From positions 6,656 to 70,655 of the forward strand of contig JAZPXN010000077.1 of the NCBI GenBank assembly GCA_045543655.1: a stretch of DNA of 64,000 bases. The letters run 5' to 3'. Origin of the DNA: RGIG995 sp045543655. Lineage in GTDB: Bacteria; Bacillota; Clostridia; Oscillospirales; UBA644. The notes under the pieces are model-generated. The model saw nothing but the letters and a program-made list of their open reading frames with translations, had not been told where the DNA came from and made no database searches. Positions 1 through 7,787 of this stretch are shown piece by piece; position 1 is the first letter of the stretch; every line of letters begins with the position of its first letter. The position numbers and the translations under genes were made by a program.

Positions 1-42
1 GCGTCAATAGACGCGGAGAAAATTTGCATTTTTTGCCGGAGG

Positions 43-1278
43 TCAGGGCTTCCAGTATTTTTCCACGCATTCCTTGGCAATCTGAACGTAACGGCGACCC
101 CGTGCAAGATCTCCCCGCAGGGTCATGACCTCCCGCTGGGCGATCTCGAAAAGGCAACCGCCGGCCGCTTCGCAAATCCGCTTGAAATCCTTACGGATTG
201 CGTCCTCGTCCATGGGGCCGGGGGTGGTGACAAGGTCGGCCCGGGGCTTGCTGTAATAAACGATATCGGTGCCCCGCAGATACTCGCCTACCTGAGCCTC
301 GTTATTGAAGGGCGAGACCGACAGCTTCCGCAGGTTCTTCCATCGGGAAAGATAATCGGGGAAAATGGCGTCGACCCGTTCACAGCAGCCGTAGGACAGA
401 AGGCCGAAGCGCTTCACGAGGCGATCCTGATAGGGGAAAACGAACTCCCCGAAGGTCTCGGGGGATACGGCAGTGGTCTCCTGGGATTCCAGAAAGCCCC
501 AGCATTCGGTGGTTTTGGTCACGTTGTCGGTGGGAAGCTCGTGATTGAAGGCAAAGCTTTCCTGCGCCACGAATCCGGTGCCGCAGGTAGGCAGAAGAAG
601 CTTTTCCCGCTCCAGAAAATCGTAGTAATTTTCATAGACCGTGGTGGCCATATCCATGACCTTATGCAAGATCTCCGGGCAATCGTACATGGACATATAA
701 TAATTTTCCATGCCCATCAGATGCACCAGCGGATTGGTGATGGAGCCGGAAAGACTCCGCCCTATCATGCGGGTGGGCAGAATATCGCCGAAGACGTCTT
801 CGGCCAGGGCCCGGGTGGCCAGGGTGCTTTCCCGGTCAACGCCGAAGGAGCCGCCCTCCAGCTTTTCGTATTCTTCTTCCAGATCTTCGATGACGGGCTC
901 GATATGATAGCCGCCGGATTTGGGATCCTTCCTCTGTTTGGCGGAGATGCCGAAGGGCTTGACCCATACCCTCGGAGAAAGATCGAAGGTCGCCGACAGC
1001 GGGGTATCGTCGTCAAATAATTCCCGTCCCACAAGCTCCCGGACAAGGGTCGCCTCCAGCTTCCGGGCGTCCTCCCCCTCGCATTGCAGACGGGCGTCCA
1101 CCACGTCCCGGGTGAAATTGCTGAACAAAAGGCGCACTGTGGGGGAGGCCTTCCGCCCCTCGCCCAAGGCCTGCCATTGCTTCATGATTTTCTCATTTTG
1201 AGGGCTTTCAGCATATTCCCGCTTCTTCGTAGCCAAGGCCCGCAGGATCTCCCGATCGCGTTGACTGATCACAGCCAT
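43..1278 (-). CDS. Uroporphyrinogen decarboxylase-family (MtaA-like) methyltransferase, GCCE subgroup
   Basis: A 411-aa soluble protein of the URO-D/MtaA TIM-barrel superfamily, whose corrinoid-linked members move methyl groups between a substrate, a cobalamin protein and a thiol or tetrahydrofolate. The usual His-x-Cys zinc motif is replaced by YGCCE (Cys298, Cys299, Glu300); the same motif occurs in the paralogue at 4289-5515, so the two form a subgroup. The start is supported by GGAG eight bases before the ATG. It is the last complete gene of a minus-strand run and follows the RACo-like activator by 30 bases, which ties it to corrinoid methyl transfer. The methyl donor is unknown; neither true heme-pathway HemE nor a classical MtaA is likely. 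Superfamily assignment is firm, substrate is not. Confidence 0.8.
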   Translation of the reverse strand: MAVISQRDREILRALATKKREYAESPQNEKIMKQWQALGEGRKASPTVRLLFSNFTRDVVDARLQCEGEDARKLEATLVRELVGRELFDDDTPLSATFDLSPRVWVKPFGISAKQRKDPKSGGYHIEPVIEDLEEEYEKLEGGSFGVDRESTLATRALAEDVFGDILPTRMIGRSLSGSITNPLVHLMGMENYYMSMYDCPEILHKVMDMATTVYENYYDFLEREKLLLPTCGTGFVAQESFAFNHELPTDNVTKTTECWGFLESQETTAVSPETFGEFVFPYQDRLVKRFGLLSYGCCERVDAIFPDYLSRWKNLRKLSVSPFNNEAQVGEYLRGTDIVYYSKPRADLVTTPGPMDEDAIRKDFKRICEAAGGCLFEIAQREVMTLRGDLARGRRYVQIAKECVEKYWKP

Positions 1279-1308
1279 AGTTATTCTCCTTTGTATGCAG
1301 TATCTTTC

Positions 1309-2724
1309 TTAACCTTCAAACATCATATATTCCATAAAGAGTTCCGAGAAAAGGGGATCTGCGGAAAGGTCGGCGTATTCCGATTCGGTGGGGAGGTGGA
1401 GAGTTCCTCCTTCGCAGGCGTATTTCACGGTGCCCAGAAGGCTTGCGTTGTTGACGCCGCGGAATTTTTCCTGCAATTCCTCGGGGATCAGCCCCACGAA
1501 AACGGCGTTTTTCACCTTCAGCCCCGCAGAAAAACCGCCGGCCACGCAGAGAGCGTCCACGTCGCCGTAGCCGATTCCCACCCGACGCAGAAGGCATTCG
1601 ATTGCCGCCCGGATGGCGGATTTCGCCAACTGAAATTCCCGGATATCCTTTCCGGTGAGGGCGACGGAGCCGCTGACGGTCATGGGGTCGTCTTCCAGAA
1701 ATCCGGTCTCGTCGATCTCCTCCCGGCGAACTCCTTCGGCGATCGCGTCTACAAGACCGGTAGCACAGATACCGGTGGCTTCTCCCCCGCCAATGACGGT
1801 CACTTCCCCGTCTTCGGAAACGGCGCAGACGGCGCCGGGGGAAGCGCTCATGCCGCAGGAAATATTGGCTCCTTCAAAGCAAGGGCCTGCCGCGGCGGCG
1901 GTGCAAAGAACTTTTTCGTGATTATAAAGAGCAATCTCCGCATTGGTGCCAAGATCCAAAAGGATCCGGTATTTTCCGGCTTCGGGAAGACCAACGCATT
2001 CCATGCCCGCCTCAATATCCGCACCCACGAAGGCCGAAAATCCGGGCAGAGCCACCACGGAGCCGATCCCCGGCAAATCCAGAGATTCCCCCGTTGCGAT
2101 CCTCGTATCCAGAAAGACCGGCGTATAGGGAGCGGTGCCGAGAGACGAGCAGTCCACGCCGAAAAAGAGGTGGAGCATGGTGGTATTTCCCGCCACGTAC
2201 AGCGTCTCGTCTTCCGTAAGATCAAAGGACTCGCGGAGCGATGCGATCAATCCCCGGATCCCTTCCAAAAGAACCGATTGCAACTCCCGAGGGCCGTTTT
2301 TCATGCAATGATCGATGCGGGAGATCACGTCCGCCCCAAAGGCCCGCTGGGGGTTGGGGGCGGTGACGGTACGGACGATCTTCTTTTCATCCAAAGAAAC
2401 CAGGGCCAGGGCCAGGGTCGTAGTGCCGATATCCAGGCAAAGGCAATGCCGCTCGGTCAATCGCCCGGTCTCTTCGCCGCCGGTAACGGTCTCGATCTCT
2501 TCCCGGTCGGGCAAAACCACCTCGCCGTCCTCAAAGACCCTCTGACGGCAGGCCAATACGGGGGATCCGTTGAAGATCACCGTACACTTTTTGCAGGTTC
2601 CCCGTCCGCCGCAGGGATGGGGGACGAAATAGCCGTGCTCCGCCAGAAGATCGCTTAAAATTACCGATCCTTCAAAGGAAATTCTTTCCCGTTTCCCCTG
2701 ACGGAGTACCGTTAAGACTGCCAT
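1309..2724 (-). CDS. RACo-like reductive activator of corrinoid proteins (2Fe-2S plus ASKHA ATPase)
   Basis: A 471-aa protein with an N-terminal plant-type [2Fe-2S] ferredoxin domain (Cys38-x5-Cys44-x2-Cys47-x11-Cys59) followed from about residue 93 by an ASKHA-type ATP-binding region starting LCLDIGTTTLALAL. This architecture is that of RACo proteins, which use ATP to return accidentally oxidised Co(II) corrinoid proteins to active Co(I). The likely client is the corrinoid domain encoded at 7788-8429. The start has GGAAGGA six bases upstream. Only three bases separate it from the DUF2284 gene, so they are co-transcribed. It is somewhat shorter than acetogen RACo proteins, which carry an extra linker domain. 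Function is inferred from architecture and context. Confidence 0.85.
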   Translation of the reverse strand: MAVLTVLRQGKRERISFEGSVILSDLLAEHGYFVPHPCGGRGTCKKCTVIFNGSPVLACRQRVFEDGEVVLPDREEIETVTGGEETGRLTERHCLCLDIGTTTLALALVSLDEKKIVRTVTAPNPQRAFGADVISRIDHCMKNGPRELQSVLLEGIRGLIASLRESFDLTEDETLYVAGNTTMLHLFFGVDCSSLGTAPYTPVFLDTRIATGESLDLPGIGSVVALPGFSAFVGADIEAGMECVGLPEAGKYRILLDLGTNAEIALYNHEKVLCTAAAAGPCFEGANISCGMSASPGAVCAVSEDGEVTVIGGGEATGICATGLVDAIAEGVRREEIDETGFLEDDPMTVSGSVALTGKDIREFQLAKSAIRAAIECLLRRVGIGYGDVDALCVAGGFSAGLKVKNAVFVGLIPEELQEKFRGVNNASLLGTVKYACEGGTLHLPTESEYADLSADPLFSELFMEYMMFEG

Positions 2725-2727
2725 GAT

Positions 2728-3273
2728 TTATCCTTCCCGGAACAGAACGATGCCGAAATAGGTGACGGTGTTCTGTCCGTTGATGTATTTCATCGAGGTC
2801 CCCTTGACCGTAGCGCTGACGTGAATCCCGTAGGCCTCCAGGGAAGAGAGGGCCTCCCCGGGGAAGGGACATTCCTCGCCCTTGACCTTAAAGCAGGGGG
2901 AGCAATGACCGCACCCTCCCTTGGAGAGATGGAGATAATCCTTATATCCCAGAGCGTTCAACTCCTTGGCAAGAGCCCGGCTCCGCTGATTCTGGGTCTT
3001 GCCGCCCTCCACCATACCTTCGAAATCAAAGCTGTCCTCCAGCGCAAAGACCGATTGATACAACAGCCCCTTGGAATAGGATTTCACCTGGGCAATCAGA
3101 TCGTCAATATCGCCGATATCCGGGGGACACATCCAGCATTTTCCGTATACGCCGCAGGCGTTGGAGGAGCACTGCTCCCGGAATTTCCGGTCGCAGACGA
3201 TCTGGGAGACGTCAATGATCTCCGCATTGGTAAAGCCCACGGATTTCGCAAGAGAAACGAGATTATTTTCCAT
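2728..3273 (-). CDS. DUF2284 cysteine-rich metal-binding protein
   Basis: A 181-aa Cys-rich protein resembling the DUF2284 family. Conserved clusters include CSSNACGVYGKCWMCPP in the first third and GGCGHCSPCFKVKGEEC near residue 120, which suggests one or two Fe-S clusters or zinc sites. No membrane segment or signal is visible. DUF2284 proteins often sit beside corrinoid methyltransferase genes, and this one lies between a canonical MtaA-like gene, whose end it overlaps by 11 bases, and the RACo-like activator. A role in electron delivery or metal handling for corrinoid reactivation is plausible but unproven. AAGGA lies four to five bases before the ATG. Confidence 0.7.
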   Translation of the reverse strand: MENNLVSLAKSVGFTNAEIIDVSQIVCDRKFREQCSSNACGVYGKCWMCPPDIGDIDDLIAQVKSYSKGLLYQSVFALEDSFDFEGMVEGGKTQNQRSRALAKELNALGYKDYLHLSKGGCGHCSPCFKVKGEECPFPGEALSSLEAYGIHVSATVKGTSMKYINGQNTVTYFGIVLFREG

Positions 3274-4267
3274 AAAATTCCTTCACCGCCCCAAAGAACG
3301 CGTCCAGATTGGCCCAAGGAGTCATGGGAGGAATATCGCATCCCGAGGAGATCACGAAATTCCCGTATCCGGCGCATTGATTTAAAAGCTCCAACGTCTT
3401 TTCCCGAACCTGCTCTGAAGTTCCCATCCGCAATACGCCGGCAGGATCCACGTTCCCCATCACGGGAACGTCGGCGGGGAATTGATCCAGCATCTCCTTC
3501 AGATCGATGGAGTTGCCGAAATGGTAGGCCGCGGCCCCGATGGAACGCAGGGATTCGGTCATCCGGGGAACGTTGTCGCCGCAGTTATGGTAGATCATCA
3601 AAAATTCATCGTCCTGAACGGCGTCGGTAATCTTTTTCACGTAGGGGGAAGAGAATTCTTCCTCCAGGGCGGGTGACAGCAGTCCGGCCACCGGTTCGGC
3701 CATCATAACGCCGTTCGCACCGGCCTCTTTATAGGCCTTTGCATATGCGATCAAAAAGTCCGTAGCCTTTTCCAACACCGTATGAACCATATCCGGCTCG
3801 TCGTAGCAATCGATCATAATCTCAGACACGTCCAAAAGGCGGGCGGCCAAGGAGAAGGGGCCGATAATACCGGCGAAGACGGGACGGTCGGCGATCCGGG
3901 GCACGGCCTTGCGGATCGCGTCAATATACAGACCGGAACGGGCAGAACCCACGGCGGGCACCTGCAGAGCGTTGACCTCGTCCTCGTCGTGAATCAGCTG
4001 ACCGGTAACGGTGGGGACCTCGTCGTCGGAGAAGCGGACGGCGGCGCCGAAGCATTCCGCCTCCACGGAAAGATCCATCAAGCTGACGGCTGCGGCAGAA
4101 TCGGTACGGGCGGCAACAAGAGCCATCCCCTCCGCCTGCTTATCGCTGTCGGAGATCAGTTCCTTCACGGTGCATCCCAGCAGAGACACGCAGGGGAAGG
4201 ACAGAATGGGGAATGCTTTTTTGGATTCAGGAAGATTTTTCAACCATTCGCGCATATTTCGTTTCAT
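3263..4267 (-). CDS. MtaA-like URO-D-family methyltransferase with canonical zinc site
   Basis: A 334-aa TIM-barrel protein. It carries the zinc-site pattern of MtaA/MtbA methylcobamide:thiol methyltransferases: YHNCG (His227, Cys229) and SSGCDIP (Cys310). Of the seven URO-D members here it is the best candidate for the methyl-corrinoid:acceptor step, moving the methyl group from the corrinoid protein to a thiol or tetrahydrofolate. A TTG two codons upstream is also in frame, but AAAGGA is ten bases before ATG 4267 and only four before the TTG, so the ATG is preferred. The gene overlaps the following DUF2284 gene by 11 bases. Confidence 0.82.
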   Translation of the reverse strand: MKRNMREWLKNLPESKKAFPILSFPCVSLLGCTVKELISDSDKQAEGMALVAARTDSAAAVSLMDLSVEAECFGAAVRFSDDEVPTVTGQLIHDEDEVNALQVPAVGSARSGLYIDAIRKAVPRIADRPVFAGIIGPFSLAARLLDVSEIMIDCYDEPDMVHTVLEKATDFLIAYAKAYKEAGANGVMMAEPVAGLLSPALEEEFSSPYVKKITDAVQDDEFLMIYHNCGDNVPRMTESLRSIGAAAYHFGNSIDLKEMLDQFPADVPVMGNVDPAGVLRMGTSEQVREKTLELLNQCAGYGNFVISSGCDIPPMTPWANLDAFFGAVKEFYGK

Positions 4268-4288
4268 ATTCAATCGTTCCTTTCGGAA

Positions 4289-5515
4289 TCATTTTCCGTA
4301 ATATTCGTCCAAAACGTCGGACACGGTCTCGGCCCAGACGATGAGGTTTTCGGGGCGGTGGGAAACGGTGCTGATATCCTTCAGCACGAATTCTGCGGGA
4401 CAGCCGTATTTCTGACAGAGCTTGACCGTCTCTTCGGTCTCCTTGCGGATAACCTCGGGATCGGTTTTGATGGCTACGTTGGCGGGGTTTGGCTTGCGGG
4501 AGTAAACGTACTTCCCGCCCATATATTCCGCCATAACCTCCTGCTTCGCCCAGGGGGAAACGCCGATTTTGCGGAGGTTGGGGATCTTCGTGATGACGTC
4601 CAGCTTCCGGTCGAGGGGCTCGCAGCAGCCGTAATAGGTATAGGCGAAGCGGTCGGCCACCTTCAGGGTATAATCCACGTCGAATTCCTCGTGCATATCG
4701 GGGGAAACGTCGGAGAAGGGCTGGGCGTTGGTTCTCAGCCACGCAGCCTTCAGCCCGTCCCCGGCAAGACCGGAAACGTAGGAAGGCGTGCAATGCAGGC
4801 TGGGATAGTCGGGATCCACCTTCATATGGGCTTCGATAAAGTCCGATTCGGCAATAAAAATATCCAGAAACCGCTGACGGATGGCGTGGAGATGCTCCGG
4901 CCGGTCAAACAGATCGTAAAGCACCGGCTCCATTCCCCGGAAGAAGACGATATCGTCCCAGGCGTTATGATACCGGGTACCCACCCCCCGCAGTTCCACG
5001 GGAATGGCGTCGCCCAGAAGGTCGGTATAGAAATTCATGGCCTTCTCGTCCTTGTCAGGACGGGCGGTGAAGGTGGGGATCTTGATCAGTTCAACGCTGT
5101 CTTCATCCTCCAGAACGTCCTCAAAGCTGTGGGAAACGATATGGTTTCCGCTTTCGGTGGCAAGGGTCTCCTCCTGCCGCTTGATGCCGATGCCCGAAGA
5201 ATCGTAGGCCATGGTGACCCGGAAGAAGGGTTCGAACATGGTATCGGCCCGGAAATGCTTCCGGCGGAACAGCGCCCGACGGAAGAAGGTCTCCACGTTA
5301 CGGGCCCCCTGATCCTCACACAGGCAGGTCAATTCCCCGTCAATGTCCATTTGATACCAGGGAATCTCCTCCAGGATCACGGGAGGACGGACGAGTTTCA
5401 GATCGTTGGTGTCCCGCATCCGGCGGTTCATGTCCGCCTGCCGGTCGTCGGTGGCGTATTCCATATATTGACGGGCAAGCTCCCGGACGATTTCTCGGTC
5501 ACTCTGCATTATCAT
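4289..5515 (-). CDS. URO-D-family methyltransferase, GCCE subgroup
   Basis: A 408-aa URO-D superfamily protein paralogous to 43-1278, with the motif YYGCCEP (Cys297, Cys298, Glu299) at the place where MtaA-type enzymes have His-x-Cys. This suggests a thiolate-rich metal site or corrinoid docking surface. The C-terminal pattern after the motif (SPWAKQEVMAEYMGG) also parallels the paralogue. A strong GGAGG lies seven bases before the ATG. It stands between two other URO-D genes with gaps of about 21 and 24 bases, as expected of one operon. A substrate:corrinoid methyltransferase role is inferred; the methylated substrate is unknown. Confidence 0.78.
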   Translation of the reverse strand: MIMQSDREIVRELARQYMEYATDDRQADMNRRMRDTNDLKLVRPPVILEEIPWYQMDIDGELTCLCEDQGARNVETFFRRALFRRKHFRADTMFEPFFRVTMAYDSSGIGIKRQEETLATESGNHIVSHSFEDVLEDEDSVELIKIPTFTARPDKDEKAMNFYTDLLGDAIPVELRGVGTRYHNAWDDIVFFRGMEPVLYDLFDRPEHLHAIRQRFLDIFIAESDFIEAHMKVDPDYPSLHCTPSYVSGLAGDGLKAAWLRTNAQPFSDVSPDMHEEFDVDYTLKVADRFAYTYYGCCEPLDRKLDVITKIPNLRKIGVSPWAKQEVMAEYMGGKYVYSRKPNPANVAIKTDPEVIRKETEETVKLCQKYGCPAEFVLKDISTVSHRPENLIVWAETVSDVLDEYYGK

Positions 5516-5539
5516 AACGGATCCTCCTTTGCGGTCAAA

Positions 5540-6604
5540 TTACTTGGACCAGCGTTCGATGTTCTCCGCCATTTCCTGCGCCTTTTCCTCGCAGGAGAAG
5601 GCGGCGGAGATGTAGGTACCGGCAGGGTCGATGGTCTTAATCAACCGCTCCACCCCTTCGGGATCCTTTTCCGAGGCGCCGCGGCGAAGAATTACGTTTT
5701 TCTTTTTATCCTGAATCTTCCGGTAAACCGGGAACCACTTTTCATCCCATTCGGGAGCCTGTCCCGCACCGGGGGCCCATTGAATCCCCACAAGACCGGG
5801 AATGTCCAGAATCATATCCAAATGGGCCAGTTCCCCCACGCCGTCCAGATGCCAGACGGGGCGCTCGATATGCCGGGCCTGCTCCAGGACGTCGGGAAGG
5901 ACGAACTCTTCGAAATGCTCGGGCGAGATCATATAGCTGAAATCGCATTGCAACGGGTACCAGGGCTTTGCGGAAGGGATGCTCATCCACGTATCAAAGG
6001 GGATCCCTGCCTTGCGGACCGTTTCCACCTGCTGATCGTAGGCCTTCAGCCACATTTTGTTGATGCGGGCGGACAGCTCCTTCACCGCTTCGGGATCGTC
6101 GTAGAGATCGTAAAGCAGATTTTCCGAAGAGCGCAAAGCGGCCAAAACGTCCAGCGTACCGCCCAGATCGGTTATCGTGAAAAGCACGCTGGGATCGGTC
6201 ATGAATTTGTTCTGCAGCCGCAAAATATGCTGCCACATTTCGCTGTTCTCGTCAAATTCGATCTTGGGCATATCCTCCCAATCGTCGATGACGGGGCGCC
6301 GGTCCAGCCAGACGGTACCGTCGGCCAGATCGTAATTCCCGCCGATGCAGGCGGAAAGACAGCCGGGGCCCAGATTGGTAAACAGAGAAGGAACCGCCTC
6401 CGCCACGAAGGCGGTATTCTCCCGATAATGGCGGAAATTGTCCAGTACGTAATTCTCGTCCAGCCATTTTTCTTCCAGATTTTTCGGACGCCGGAAAGGG
6501 GTTGCGTTTGCCTTCGGCCCTCTGAAATTCAAAACGCACCGGTCGGTATTCTCCCGATTCCAGAAAGCTTCGTATTTTGCAAGCCGTGCCTGATAATTTT
6601 CCAT
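5540..6604 (-). CDS. URO-D-family methyltransferase, WHLDG subgroup
   Basis: A 354-aa URO-D superfamily protein. The metal-site region reads WHLDGVGE (His252, Asp254), so a His-x-Asp pair replaces the canonical His-x-Cys. A longer reading starting at 6640 would overlap the end of the previous gene, and AAGAGGG sits about six bases before the ATG at 6604, so the shorter form is chosen. Members with this motif are common in gut Clostridia methyltransferase loci, where substrates are mostly unassigned. It lies within the seven-paralogue run. Confidence 0.77.
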   Translation of the reverse strand: MENYQARLAKYEAFWNRENTDRCVLNFRGPKANATPFRRPKNLEEKWLDENYVLDNFRHYRENTAFVAEAVPSLFTNLGPGCLSACIGGNYDLADGTVWLDRRPVIDDWEDMPKIEFDENSEMWQHILRLQNKFMTDPSVLFTITDLGGTLDVLAALRSSENLLYDLYDDPEAVKELSARINKMWLKAYDQQVETVRKAGIPFDTWMSIPSAKPWYPLQCDFSYMISPEHFEEFVLPDVLEQARHIERPVWHLDGVGELAHLDMILDIPGLVGIQWAPGAGQAPEWDEKWFPVYRKIQDKKKNVILRRGASEKDPEGVERLIKTIDPAGTYISAAFSCEEKAQEMAENIERWSK

Positions 6605-6626
6605 AAACGACCCTCTTTCCATAAGG

Positions 6627-7697
6627 TTAATATTTTCCAAGCTTATGGGCCAGATCGGAGATTTGCTTCATATTTTCCAGAGAAACGGAATTGGGAATGG
6701 AATGGTCGGAGGCAAACACGTAGCCGCCGCCCTGCTTCATTATGGGAAGGATCCGTTCCATTTCGGGCAGAACCAGCTCCGGCTTATCCCACAACTGGGC
6801 GTTGATGCCGCCGTGGAAGGCCAGCTTGTCGCCGTAGGTATCCTTCAGCTTTTTGGGGTCCATGCCGGCCTTGATCTCCAGAGGATTGAGCATATCCAGC
6901 CCGATCTCCACGAGATCGGGGATCAGAGGCTCAATATAACCGCAGGAGTGCAATTCCGCAAACATTCCCCGCTCGTGAGCCCAATCGATCGCTTTCTTAT
7001 GGAAGGGCTTCAGCAGCTCCCGGTAAAGATCTGGAGAGAAAAAGGGAGTGCCCTTATATCCCATATCGTCCCACCAGAGGATCCCATCAAATTTATAACC
7101 CGCATCCAGAATTTTCTGGGATTGCTTCAGAGTCGTAGTCAGATAGGTATCCACCACGTCGGTGAACCATTCGGGCTCCTCCAGCATCCCGATCAGCACG
7201 TTTTCCGTGCCGATCATGTGAGAATGAGCCACGTCAAAGCCGAACCACAGATTCAGCCGGCGATAGCGCTGTTCCTTTTCCCAGATGGGATAGTTCCGCT
7301 TGAGGGCATCCCAGTCGATGCGGTCGTCTGCGTCCTGCAGCATCCTTGCCTTGGCCTCTTCCCAGCGGTCGGAATCGCAATAATAACAGTCCAGATTTTC
7401 GGGAGTGGAATCCAGTTCCTTGAACACCTTCTGGGTTTGCCCCCATTTGGTGGTAACAATGCGGTAACGGTCGGTTTCTTCCAACACCTTGCATTCGTAG
7501 CGAGGAGAGTTGTCGGCCATATAGGCTCCAATTTTGTCGAAACCGAAATAATCCTGCCAATCCGCATCGGCAGGCATCCCTTCCCGCTTCCAACGAGCGA
7601 CGGTTCCTTTCCACGCGGAATCGAGCATCATAACGCGATCGATCTCCTCGTGGCGGAAGGTGCGGAGCATACGCTCCCGAGAAGTTAATTCTTTCAT
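6627..7697 (-). CDS. URO-D-family methyltransferase, HSCG subgroup
   Basis: A 356-aa URO-D superfamily protein with LHSCG (His250, Cys252) in the zinc-site position and ASDHSIP near the C-terminus where MtaA has its third cysteine ligand. Asp-His may complete the site. It begins after the hairpin that ends the upstream AraC-corrinoid gene; no convincing separate promoter is seen between them, so expression may depend on read-through. AGGA lies six to seven bases before the ATG. Probably a substrate-side or acceptor-side methyltransferase of the corrinoid pathway. Confidence 0.78.
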   Translation of the reverse strand: MKELTSRERMLRTFRHEEIDRVMMLDSAWKGTVARWKREGMPADADWQDYFGFDKIGAYMADNSPRYECKVLEETDRYRIVTTKWGQTQKVFKELDSTPENLDCYYCDSDRWEEAKARMLQDADDRIDWDALKRNYPIWEKEQRYRRLNLWFGFDVAHSHMIGTENVLIGMLEEPEWFTDVVDTYLTTTLKQSQKILDAGYKFDGILWWDDMGYKGTPFFSPDLYRELLKPFHKKAIDWAHERGMFAELHSCGYIEPLIPDLVEIGLDMLNPLEIKAGMDPKKLKDTYGDKLAFHGGINAQLWDKPELVLPEMERILPIMKQGGGYVFASDHSIPNSVSLENMKQISDLAHKLGKY

Positions 7698-7721
7698 GCT
7701 ATATTCCTCACTTTTTCACCC

Positions 7722-7769
7722 AAAAAACCAGAGAATCCGCCGTTAAGATCATAAGCAACGGATTCTCTG
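7722..7769 (-). terminator. Intrinsic terminator after the AraC-corrinoid gene
   Basis: A perfect 11-bp inverted repeat (7729-7739 with 7759-7769, 19-nt loop) is followed on the minus strand by six T residues at 7727-7722. It separates the promoter-proximal corrinoid genes from the five URO-D/activator genes downstream and could act as a partial, polarity-setting terminator. Confidence 0.75.
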
Positions 7770-7787
7770 AAGATGGTGAATTCTCGT

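Noticed and set aside
3782..6805. A 1007-codon plus-strand open frame opposite the URO-D genes.
   Set aside because: It lacks an SD, has no recognisable domain, and is the reverse reading of four real genes; biased GC-rich codons leave stop-free antisense frames throughout this window.
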